NCBI GenBank assembly: GCA_030593425.1
Contig: JAUVHF010000128.1
Coordinates: 1-5,102 of the forward strand
Origin: Anaerolineales bacterium
Lineage (GTDB): Bacteria; Chloroflexota; Anaerolineae; UBA7937
DNA: 5,102 nucleotides
Direction: 5' to 3'
Shown piece by piece: positions 1-5,089 of the stretch. The position numbers and the translations under genes are program-made. The first letter of the stretch is position 1, and every line of letters begins with the position of its first letter. The notes beneath the pieces were generated by a model that was not told the origin of the DNA, made no database searches, and saw nothing but the letters and a program-made list of their open reading frames with translations.

Positions 1-1796
1 ATGGGTGGCTCTCCAGCCGTGGGTTCGAACTCGATCCAGCCATAGTCAGGAAAATAGACCTCTACCCAGGTATGGGCGTTGGAGCGTCGCACCAGGTAGC
101 CATCCAACTCCTCGTCATACTCCCCGCCTGCATACCCTACGGCCGTCCGCGCCGGTATGCCCACCGCCCGGGCCATCACCGCCATGGCTGAGGCGTAATA
201 GTCGCAATACCCCTCCTGGCTATCGAAGAGGAAGTAATCCACCCCGTCGCGGTCCGCAGGCGGGGCCTCGATATCCTCGTTGTAGGGGATCTGGCGGAGA
301 TACTCCTCCAGAGCAACCGCCTTATCATATATGTTGTCGTACTCTCGCGTGAGTTCCAGGGCCAACTCCTTCACCCGCTGAGGCAGGGTGGGTGGCAACT
401 GAAGGTACCGGCTAGTGACCCAAGAGGGGTAGATATTAGAGGAGTTCTCCCTCAGGCTCAGGGGCACGAACCCCTCGACACGCAAGTAATCAACGATCCA
501 CTCAGGCAGCGCGGTCGCCTGGCGCAGCATATCCTCGCTGGCCGCAGAGACGGAGGAGACGATAACGTAGGGATTGTGGGGGTCTACCGGAACTTTACTG
601 GTGAGGGAGGAGATGCCGGCTACCCTCTCCCGGCTCACCTCCATCGCTTCCCCACCTGGTTCCCACCAGAGTTGGTAGGTTTTCATCCGAGCCTCCACCG
701 GTAGATCAACCCTTATGGGCTGGCCAGCGAAAAATAACTGCCCTCCCGTGGGCTGGTAGAGGGTAATCCGCTGGGTCACCTCCTCGCGGATGAAATCGCT
801 CCCCTCTCGAGGCATCTGGCTGTGGGGAGGGATATCCATGATCTCGTCATCTGTATTGCTCCAGCCACGGCCATCGTACTCGTCGTAAACCACGCCCCGC
901 CAATACCGACCCGTCGGTGCCTGGACTACCATCACCACCTCGCTGCCCAGTTCTACCGCTCCATGAAGGGTCAACCTATCGCCGAAGGCGGCGTAAGAGG
1001 CACTGGTCCCATAACTGCGCAAGGAGAAGAGCCGGCTGAACTGATGCTGTGCCTTATCCCAAAGGCCCTCCCCACCCCAATCTCCGGATAGGAAGAGGTC
1101 CAAAGCGGTGATGGGCATGAGCCAGGCTAATGCCAGTACCACTAAGGAGAAGATTGCCCCGTCTCGGATAAAGTCCACCGCGCTATCGGGTGAGTAGATG
1201 ACCCTAGCCCCTCTCCACTCCTTCTCCCGCCTACTTAGAGCGACCCGGATCAGTAGGGTGAGGGCGGAAATGAGGTAGAGCATGAGCCAGATATTCAACT
1301 CCGGGGGGCCATAGTATCTGTTGATCGATATCGCCACTCCGCTCAAGACCACCCCCGGCCAGGCGGAGTGGGAGCGAAAGAGAAACCAAGCGGAAATATG
1401 CCCTATTATCCAGGTGAGGGCCGCCATGAGGATGAGGAAGACCAAGTTATCCCCGCTCACCCCGCCCCCCAGGGCTATCTGCAACCAATGGAGGAGACGA
1501 GCGGCCAAGATCTCCCACCGGTCGCGCCAGCCCAGGCTGGGAGCCACGAAACGGAGGATGAGGAAGAGGAGCCAAGAGGTGCCCAAGATCAGGCTCAGCG
1601 AGTGGGCGAAGAGCCTACGCAGTTCCAGTCGGGCCAGGAGCAGCCCCAGGAACATCCCCCCCAGGATGCTCCATTGAAGGATAGAAAGCCCCTCTACCCA
1701 GTTGGCCTCCTCGATGGCCCAGGCGACGCTAGTGAGCATCAAGCCTAGAAAGAAGACCGATAGCCAGCCCTCCTCGGGCTTCAAACGGAAACGCAT
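1..1796 (-). CDS. TgpA-type membrane transglutaminase (C-terminus cut by window edge)
   Basis: The minus-strand frame is open from ATG at 1796 to the window edge, giving 598 codons without a stop; the C-terminus lies outside. The first ~235 residues are mostly hydrophobic, with membrane segments at roughly 11-27, 38-56, 62-84, 116-138, 147-158 (short), 165-186 and 212-231. An extracytoplasmic region follows, including YDEYDGRGW at 304-312, a motif I recognise from the TgpA (DUF3488) family. The transglutaminase core comes next: Cys531 in EGYCDYYASAMAVMAR, His575 in NAHTWVEVYF and Asp584 in PDYGWIEFEPT form a complete triad. Family members are membrane-bound with the catalytic domain outside the cytoplasm; their substrates are mostly unknown and many probably act as peptidases or amidases. 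An in-frame TAG directly precedes the ATG, which fixes the longest start; GTGGGG lies 6 nt upstream as a weak ribosome site. TgpA genes often neighbour MoxR ATPase and DUF58 genes, but none lies on the visible side. The domain call is firm, the exact role is not. Confidence 0.92.
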   Translation of the reverse strand, partial: MRFRLKPEEGWLSVFFLGLMLTSVAWAIEEANWVEGLSILQWSILGGMFLGLLLARLELRRLFAHSLSLILGTSWLLFLILRFVAPSLGWRDRWEILAARLLHWLQIALGGGVSGDNLVFLILMAALTWIIGHISAWFLFRSHSAWPGVVLSGVAISINRYYGPPELNIWLMLYLISALTLLIRVALSRREKEWRGARVIYSPDSAVDFIRDGAIFSLVVLALAWLMPITALDLFLSGDWGGEGLWDKAQHQFSRLFSLRSYGTSASYAAFGDRLTLHGAVELGSEVVMVVQAPTGRYWRGVVYDEYDGRGWSNTDDEIMDIPPHSQMPREGSDFIREEVTQRITLYQPTGGQLFFAGQPIRVDLPVEARMKTYQLWWEPGGEAMEVSRERVAGISSLTSKVPVDPHNPYVIVSSVSAASEDMLRQATALPEWIVDYLRVEGFVPLSLRENSSNIYPSWVTSRYLQLPPTLPQRVKELALELTREYDNIYDKAVALEEYLRQIPYNEDIEAPPADRDGVDYFLFDSQEGYCDYYASAMAVMARAVGIPARTAVGYAGGEYDEELDGYLVRRSNAHTWVEVYFPDYGWIEFEPTAGEPP

Positions 1797-1840
1797 CTAG
1801 AACCCCACTATGAGCACAAGGAACCCCTACCCCTAGTTCA

Positions 1841-1869
1841 ATGATACGGTTTCCCCCCATCCCTGTCAA
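1841..1869 (-). promoter_or_regulatory. Promoter of the transglutaminase gene
   Basis: On the minus strand a perfect -35 box TTGACA (1869-1864) is followed after 17 bp by TATCAT (1846-1841), one mismatch from the sigma-70 consensus. Transcription would start near 1834, leaving a leader of about 38 nt before the ATG at 1796. This is one half of a divergent promoter pair. Confidence 0.75.
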
Positions 1870-1878
1870 ACCAAGGGA

Positions 1879-1907
1879 TTGACAAGCCGCCTCGCCGATG
1901 CTAGCAT
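1879..1907 (+). promoter_or_regulatory. Divergent promoter of the Thr/Pro-rich protein gene
   Basis: A perfect -35 box TTGACA (1879-1884) is followed after 17 bp by TAGCAT (1902-1907), which matches four of six consensus positions. The expected start is near 1914, about 85 nt before the preferred TTG start at 2000. The -35 box mirrors that of the minus-strand promoter with 9 bp between them, so the two genes may compete for polymerase or share an operator. Confidence 0.55.
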
Positions 1908-1986
1908 AGTCTCGCCTTGGGCCTCTCTCAGTTGGGGCGCTGGCCTAGGCGTGTTCTTACCTCTCATGGCACATCTTATTGCCACT

Positions 1987-1992
1987 GGAAAG
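1987..1992 (+). promoter_or_regulatory. Ribosome binding site that favours TTG at 2000
   Basis: GGAAAG ends 7 nt before TTG at 2000, a normal Shine-Dalgarno distance. The alternative in-frame TTG at 1979 has only CTCATGGCACATCTTA-type sequence in front of it, with no purine-rich site. No in-frame ATG exists near the N-terminus. Confidence 0.45.
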
Positions 1993-1999
1993 AAGCATA

Positions 2000-2620
2000 T
2001 TGAGAAGGTTCCTTCGCTGGTATAAAGGGCAAAGCGTATCTCGGCAGCGGCTCTACAGCCTCCTGGCGGTCATCACTACGGCTACCCTCCTCCTCTACTG
2101 TCTAGGGGTCTCTTCCCTTCTCCTCCGCCCCGCTCTCATCGGCACCCCGGTAGTAGTACCCACCGTCTACCTGGTCTCTCCTCCCACCTCCCAGCCACAG
2201 CAGCCGCAGCAATCACCGATTTCTGCACCGACACCCGCCCTCTCCCCCACCCCCACTCAACTTCCCATCCCCGCCTCCACTCCTACACCCACAGCCACCC
2301 TCACCCCCACAGTGACTATTACCATTACCTTTACCGCGACCGCCACCGTGACCATAACTCTTACCCCCACCGCGACGGCTGCCATCACGGCGACCCCCAC
2401 TTCCACCGAGACACCAACATCCACGCCTACCCCCACGGAGACACCCACTTCCATACCGACAGAGACCGCTACCCCCACAGAGACGCCAACCCCTACCGAG
2501 ACACCATCCCTCACCCCCACAGTGACTATCACCACCACCTTTACCGCGACCGCCACCATGACCATAACTCTTACCCCCACCGCGACGGCTACCATCACGG
2601 TGACCCCAGAGACCCCTTAG
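2000..2620 (+). CDS. Single-pass membrane protein with a Thr/Pro-rich extracellular stalk
   Basis: Numbered from TTG at 2000 (206 residues), the protein has a short basic cytoplasmic start (LRRFLRWYKGQ), one membrane segment at about 18-42 (rich in Leu, Val and Ala), then ~160 residues of low-complexity Thr/Pro/Ser/Ala. The stalk alternates TPT and TETPT units with two 32-residue TVTITxTFTATA-type blocks at about 101-132 and 171-202. The topology suggests N-terminus in, stalk outside. No folded domain, sortase signal or catalytic motif is visible, so a role as surface spacer or glycosylated stalk is only inference from composition. The gene is expressed divergently from the transglutaminase gene. 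TTG at 1979 is the longest possible start; 2000 is preferred for its ribosome site. The absence of any ATG or GTG start is unusual. Beyond the stop TAG at 2618 the same frame continues for nine similar residues to a second TAG at 2648. Coding status is likely but not certain, because repeats of this kind keep several frames open, including on the opposite strand. Confidence 0.72.
   Translation: MRRFLRWYKGQSVSRQRLYSLLAVITTATLLLYCLGVSSLLLRPALIGTPVVVPTVYLVSPPTSQPQQPQQSPISAPTPALSPTPTQLPIPASTPTPTATLTPTVTITITFTATATVTITLTPTATAAITATPTSTETPTSTPTPTETPTSIPTETATPTETPTPTETPSLTPTVTITTTFTATATMTITLTPTATATITVTPETP
2298..2397 (+). repeat. Direct repeat copy 1 (~100 bp) in the stalk gene
   Basis: This stretch matches 2508-2607 at an offset of exactly 210 bases (70 codons), with about six to seven mismatches across ~98 positions. 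It encodes the first TVTIT/TATATVTIT block. The shared frame and length show duplication inside the coding region. Confidence 0.85.
2508..2607 (+). repeat. Direct repeat copy 2 (~100 bp) in the stalk gene
   Basis: This is the second copy of the block at 2298-2397. Between the copies lies a ~110-bp run of short TETPT and TPT codon units (about 2398-2507). Differences between the copies are mostly single C/T or A/G transitions, several at non-silent positions (for example Ile to Thr and Val to Met). Confidence 0.85.
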
Positions 2621-2680
2621 GCGACGGAAGAGACCACCCCTTCTTCCTAGGAGAAGACTACAGAGAACCGAAAGCGCACC

Positions 2681-2709
2681 TTGACAGGAGGGGAAAAAGG
2701 TTATACATT
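2681..2709 (+). promoter_or_regulatory. Promoter of the ribbon-helix-helix gene (and probably modE)
   Basis: TTGACA (2681-2686) is followed after 17 bp by TACATT (2704-2709), inside the A/T-rich run TTATACATT. Transcription would start near 2716, about 25 nt before the ATG at 2741. Because it lies in front of that ATG, the upstream in-frame TTG at 2681 is not a credible start. No convincing separate promoter is seen before modE, so both genes may be read from here. Confidence 0.6.
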
Positions 2710-2740
2710 GTCCGTAGCAGGCTATAAGGGGGGAAGAACC

Positions 2741-2896
2741 ATGGAGAAGAAGGACAAGAACCTGATGGTTCGCATCTCCAAGGAAACCCATACAGCCCTC
2801 AAGGAGAAAGCAGCCGCGGAGGGGACCACTATGAGCGAAGTGGTCCGCTACTGCGTCGATCTTTTCCTTAAAGGGAAAATCCGGCCGCCCCAATAG
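2741..2896 (+). CDS. Small ribbon-helix-helix (CopG/Arc-type) DNA-binding protein
   Basis: This 51-residue protein fits the ribbon-helix-helix fold. A basic N-terminus (MEKKDKN) leads into a beta strand NLMVRIS (about 7-13), helix 1 KETHTALKEKAAAEG (14-28), the turn TTMS and helix 2 EVVRYCVDLFLKGK (33-46). In this family two chains pair their strands into a ribbon that reads the major groove, so the alternating residues of NLMVRIS would contact DNA. The ATG is preceded by a GGGGGAAG run at normal distance, and a promoter ends ~32 nt upstream. Such proteins are often antitoxins, plasmid copy regulators or metal regulators; no toxin gene follows and no NikR-like metal domain is present, so the target is unknown. 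The next gene, modE, starts 74 bp downstream on the same strand. The fold assignment is good, the function open. Confidence 0.82.
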   Translation: MEKKDKNLMVRISKETHTALKEKAAAEGTTMSEVVRYCVDLFLKGKIRPPQ

Positions 2897-2961
2897 CCGG
2901 AGGACGCTCAGAGGAGGTCGGCTTCCAAACCTGGGATGGCCGGTTGGGGCTTTCTGTCCTT

Positions 2962-2965
2962 GGAG
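2962..2965 (+). promoter_or_regulatory. Ribosome binding site that sets the modE start
   Basis: GGAG lies 5 nt before ATG at 2971. The longer frame opening at TTG 2944 has no good site and would add nine residues (MGLSVLGDR) not expected in the ModE family, so 2971 is preferred. Confidence 0.6.
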
Positions 2966-2970
2966 ATCGC

Positions 2971-3303
2971 ATGGAACCCAGGTCGAAATTCTGGATAGAG
3001 AAAGATGGCCAACTAGTGTTCAGCGACTGGCGGGTGGATCTCTTGGAGGCTATCGAGGAGACGGGCTCCTTAAGCGGTGCCGCTGAGCGGCTAGGCGTTC
3101 ACTATCGTCGAGCCTGGGGCAAGATCAAAGAGATGGAAGAGAGACTGGGGGTGAGACTGATAGTGACCCAGAGCGGAGGGGTGGGCGGCGGGGGAACAGA
3201 ACTCACCCCCCAGGCTAAAGAATATATCCGCCAATATCGAAAGTTCAGATCTGGCCTCAAAGAGACGGTTGACCGCAGGTTCCGAGAAGCATTCGAGAAA
3301 TAA
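2971..3303 (+). CDS. modE: ModE-type molybdate/tungstate regulator, DNA-binding domain only
   Basis: This 110-residue protein matches the N-terminal winged helix-turn-helix of ModE. Residues 20-32 (WRVDLLEAIEETG) and 33-57 (SLSGAAERLGVHYRRAWGKIKEMEE) are the helix-turn-helix. Residues 68-79 (QSGGVGGGGTELT) are the glycine-rich wing, very like the GGKGGGGAVLT stretch of E. coli ModE. The E. coli protein has ~260 residues, with two C-terminal Mop domains that bind molybdate or tungstate. Here the chain ends after a basic tail (about 84-110), so the oxyanion sensor is missing. Short ModE proteins of this kind are known, for instance in Campylobacter, where one controls mod and tup genes. The gene lies directly upstream of the tup operon and 29 bp before a ModE-like operator, which supports the role. 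How it senses the oxyanion cannot be told from the sequence. LysR regulators share this helix-turn-helix, but the wing and the context favour ModE. Confidence 0.9.
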   Translation: MEPRSKFWIEKDGQLVFSDWRVDLLEAIEETGSLSGAAERLGVHYRRAWGKIKEMEERLGVRLIVTQSGGVGGGGTELTPQAKEYIRQYRKFRSGLKETVDRRFREAFEK

Positions 3304-3311
3304 TTCGTCTT

Positions 3312-3340
3312 TTGTCTTGTTTTTTTGAAGGCGTTATGAT
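3312..3340 (+). promoter_or_regulatory. Promoter of the tungstate/molybdate transport operon
   Basis: TTGTCT (3312-3317) and TATGAT (3335-3340) are separated by 17 bp. They match four and five of the six consensus positions of the -35 and -10 boxes. The expected transcript start is near 3347, only ~12 nt before the ATG at 3359. The -10 box lies within the ModE-like inverted repeat, a layout that fits repression. Confidence 0.65.
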
Positions 3341-3355
3341 AGAATTGTCTTAACG
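3332..3355 (+). promoter_or_regulatory. ModE-type operator overlapping the -10 box
   Basis: A 24-bp imperfect inverted repeat begins CGTTAT (3332-3337) and ends TTAACG (3350-3355). The outer five pairs are perfect (CGTTA with TAACG) and three inner pairs also match. The E. coli ModE site before modA, as I remember it, has the same length and the same CGTTAT/ATAACG ends. It covers the -10 box and the predicted start of transcription and ends 3 bp before the ATG, so a bound dimer would block transcription. Its position just after modE and before tupBC strengthens the call. Confidence 0.72.
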
Positions 3356-3358
3356 GCT

Positions 3359-3661
3359 ATGCGAATAGGGGACCTGGAGTTCAACAGGCGAGAACTAGCT
3401 GGTTCTATGGGGGATTGGGGCACCCTCCTCCCCCTGGTCATCGTGGGAGCCATGATGGTGATGGTGGGGCTGGAGCTGGCCAAGTTCGTCATGGATATCC
3501 AAGGTTGGGTTGAACTCCCCGGTCTAGTGGTCACGGTCTTCTTCTCGGTCTTGGTCAACATGGCCGTGGGGTTCCTAGCCGGGATAGCCATCCGCCACTT
3601 ACTCCAGCGATACATCCCAGAGGGGCATCCCTTAGGAGAGAGGCTTCCATGGAAGAGATAG
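3359..3661 (+). CDS. Shortened MOT1-family (molybdate transporter) membrane protein, middle missing
   Basis: This 100-residue frame has two membrane segments, at about 21-44 and 53-78. Residues 8-26 (FNRRELAGSMGDWGTLLPL) match the first membrane segment of MOT1-type molybdate/sulfate transporters (pattern ELAG-LGD-GT-LPL). Residues 25-78 (PLVIVGAMMVMVGLELAKF, then VNMAVGFLAGIAIRHLL) resemble the far C-terminal part of the same family, where a PLxVLGxxLxxxGLELA motif precedes the last segment. Full-length members have several hundred residues, so about three quarters of the protein is absent, with an in-frame joint near residues 25-26, where both ends share Pro-Leu. Transport by the usual mechanism is unlikely. 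The frame is intact and overlaps tupB by 13 bases, so it is translated or at least tolerated, perhaps for coupling. It starts ~12 nt after the predicted transcript start without a visible ribosome site. The family match is from memory; a new small membrane subunit of the importer is the alternative. Confidence 0.7.
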   Translation: MRIGDLEFNRRELAGSMGDWGTLLPLVIVGAMMVMVGLELAKFVMDIQGWVELPGLVVTVFFSVLVNMAVGFLAGIAIRHLLQRYIPEGHPLGERLPWKR

Positions 3662-4344
3662 TAACGGGCTTGCAACAAGCGGTGCGCCTTCTCCTCTCCC
3701 TGGACCCCGAACTCCGGGGTATAGCTTCTCTCTCCCTGCAGGTGTCGGGCCTGGCCCTCCTTATCAGCACCATCCTAGGCATCCCTCTGGGTGCTTGGCT
3801 GGGCCTGGGTCGTTTCTTGGGACGGAGGCTAGCCGTCGCCTTCGTCTATACGGGAATGGGGTTTCCCCCCGTGGTAGTCGGCCTCTTCGTCTACCTCTTA
3901 CTCTCACGCCGCGGCCCTCTGGGAGGGTGGGGATGGCTATTCACCCCCACCGCTATGGTCCTGGCCCAAGTGGTCATATCTCTGCCTCTGGTAGCCGGCT
4001 TCACCATGGCCGCCGTCATGGGGGTAGACCCCGAACTAAGACCTCAACTCGTCAGCCTGGGTGCCACCCAACGACAGGCTACTTGGGCCCTTCTCCGGGA
4101 GGCTAGGCTGGGCGTCCTGGTGGCTATCATAGCCGGGTTCGGGAGCATCATCTCCGAAGTAGGCGCGGTGATGATGGTGGGCGGTAACATAGAAAGATAT
4201 ACTCGACTCCTCACCACAGCCATCGTCCTGGAGACGCAAAAGGGGAATTTCGATTTAGCCATAGCCTTGGGTTTCATCCTCTTGAGCATCGCCTTCCTTA
4301 TCAACCTCTTCATGCTCCGCCTCCAAAGGGAGGCTTTCAGATGA
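3649..4344 (+). CDS. tupB: Tungstate ABC transporter permease TupB
   Basis: The protein (231 residues, usual for TupB) forms the membrane channel of an ABC importer for tungstate, possibly also molybdate. Five membrane segments are visible at about 28-50, 62-85, 98-123, 154-176 and 203-223. The cytoplasmic loop that docks on the ATPase (EAA motif) is at about 137-165, around SLGATQRQATWALLREARLG. Stretches typical of TupB are TGMGFPPVVVGLFVYLLLS (68-86), FTPTAMVLAQ (98-107) and ISEVGAVMMVGGNI (168-181), followed by TRLLTTAIVLETQKGNFDLA (185-204). ModB and CysT permeases share the fold but not these stretches. The ATG is served by AGGAG/GAGAGG at 3634-3642 and lies inside the end of the preceding small gene (13-base overlap). 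Its stop overlaps the start of tupC in ATGA, a sign of coupled translation. Expression is probably from the ModE-controlled promoter at 3312-3340. Confidence 0.93.
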   Translation: MEEIVTGLQQAVRLLLSLDPELRGIASLSLQVSGLALLISTILGIPLGAWLGLGRFLGRRLAVAFVYTGMGFPPVVVGLFVYLLLSRRGPLGGWGWLFTPTAMVLAQVVISLPLVAGFTMAAVMGVDPELRPQLVSLGATQRQATWALLREARLGVLVAIIAGFGSIISEVGAVMMVGGNIERYTRLLTTAIVLETQKGNFDLAIALGFILLSIAFLINLFMLRLQREAFR

Positions 4345-5066
4345 ATGTATTCCAAATAGAAGGGCTGACCAAGGTCTATGGGCCTCGGGAAGTCTTGAGA
4401 GTGGATAGTCTAGAGGTGAAGTGGGGCGAGATCCTAGGCATCATGGGCCCCTCAGGCTCCGGCAAGAGCACGCTGCTCCGCCTCCTCAACTTCCTGGAAC
4501 CCTCCACCGAAGGCACCATCCGCTTCCTAGGGAAAGCCATCCCAGACAACGGTAGCCCACCCCTAGATCTGCGGCGCAAGATCACCATGGTCTTCCAAAG
4601 GCCCGTCCTCCTGAGCGGGACCGTGCGAGAGAACGTGGCCTATGGGCTGAGACTGCGCAAGGAGAAGGGAACGGACGGCCGCGTGGAGGAGATCCTCCGC
4701 TGGGTGGGGCTGGAAGAGTTGGCCTCTGCTCCAGCGCGGACCTTATCTGGTGGCGAACAGCAACGGGTGGCTCTCGCTCGGGCCATGGTGATCGAGCCAG
4801 AGGTCCTGCTTCTCGATGAGCCCACGGCAAACCTAGACCCCTACAACGTGAGCCTCATGGAGGAGATCATCGCCAGCATAAGAGAGCAGCGGGGCACGAC
4901 GATAGTCCTAGTAACCCATAACGTCTTCCAGGCTCGCCGCCTCTCCGACCGGGTGGCCTTCATCCTGGGGGGGCGAATCATCGAGGTGGGGAAGACGGAA
5001 GGGGTGTTCACCGAGCCCCGGGATCCCCGCACCGCTGCCTTTGTCCGAGGGGAGATGGTCTACTAG
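4341..5066 (+). CDS. tupC: Tungstate ABC transporter ATPase TupC
   Basis: This 241-residue protein is a complete ABC ATPase that powers import through TupB from the cytoplasmic face. Visible motifs in order: Walker A GPSGSGKST (36-44), Q-loop Gln86 in MVFQRP, signature LSGGEQ (135-140), Walker B VLLLDEP with catalytic Glu160, D-loop NLDP (164-167) and switch His193 in VTHN. All key residues are present. There is no C-terminal TOBE domain, unlike many ModC proteins (~350 residues), which agrees with the short TupC type. The start codon overlaps the tupB stop by four bases (ATGA), and GGGAGG at 4328-4333 sits 7 nt upstream as a strong ribosome site. The specificity is inferred from the partner TupB and the ModE context; the ATPase alone would only say polar amino acid, molybdate or tungstate type. 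No tupA lies upstream, so the binding protein must be encoded outside the window. Confidence 0.92.
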   Translation: MNVFQIEGLTKVYGPREVLRVDSLEVKWGEILGIMGPSGSGKSTLLRLLNFLEPSTEGTIRFLGKAIPDNGSPPLDLRRKITMVFQRPVLLSGTVRENVAYGLRLRKEKGTDGRVEEILRWVGLEELASAPARTLSGGEQQRVALARAMVIEPEVLLLDEPTANLDPYNVSLMEEIIASIREQRGTTIVLVTHNVFQARRLSDRVAFILGGRIIEVGKTEGVFTEPRDPRTAAFVRGEMVY

Positions 5067-5089
5067 TGGGACACGATATCTAGGTAGAC
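5058..5089 (+). other. Inverted repeat across the tupC stop codon
   Basis: GTCTACTAG (5058-5066) can pair with CTAGGTAGAC (5080-5089) as a 9-bp stem with one bulged base and a 13-nt loop. The stem includes the tupC stop. No T-run follows, so it is not a standard rho-independent terminator; it could protect the transcript end or be chance. The remaining bases to 5102 show no gene start. Confidence 0.3.

Noticed and set aside
5..1748. Several plus-strand frames of 89-126 codons
   Set aside because: They lie opposite the continuous transglutaminase frame, are rich in Pro and Arg, and show no recognisable domain or ribosome site.
2640..2656. Near-palindrome CTTCTTCCTAGGAGAAG as a terminator of the stalk gene
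   Set aside because: The arms meet without a loop, one T is unpaired and no T-run follows, so a terminator hairpin is not supported.
2213..2893. Long minus-strand frame rich in Gly, Arg and Ser, and a shorter Val-rich one at 2257-2598
   Set aside because: Both are antisense to the Thr/Pro repeat, whose regular codons keep other frames open. Their residues are repeats of GGG/GRG or VxV with no domain, and the longer one also runs opposite the clear ribbon-helix-helix gene.
2925..2950. Possible hairpin CCAAACC / GGTTGGG between the ribbon-helix-helix gene and modE
   Set aside because: The stem has about six pairs with a bulge and is followed by GGCTTTCTG rather than a T-run; it is too weak to call.
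3304..3327. T-rich run after modE as a terminator
   Set aside because: No stable GC-rich stem precedes it; the bases are better explained as the spacer and -35 region of the next promoter.
3304..3358. Molybdenum-cofactor riboswitch before the transport operon
   Set aside because: The gap is only 55 bp and the predicted leader ~12 nt, far too short for that structure.
3334..4355. Minus-strand frames opposite the mini-MOT1 and tupB genes
   Set aside because: They are shadows of well-supported plus-strand genes, rich in Arg and Ser, without domains.
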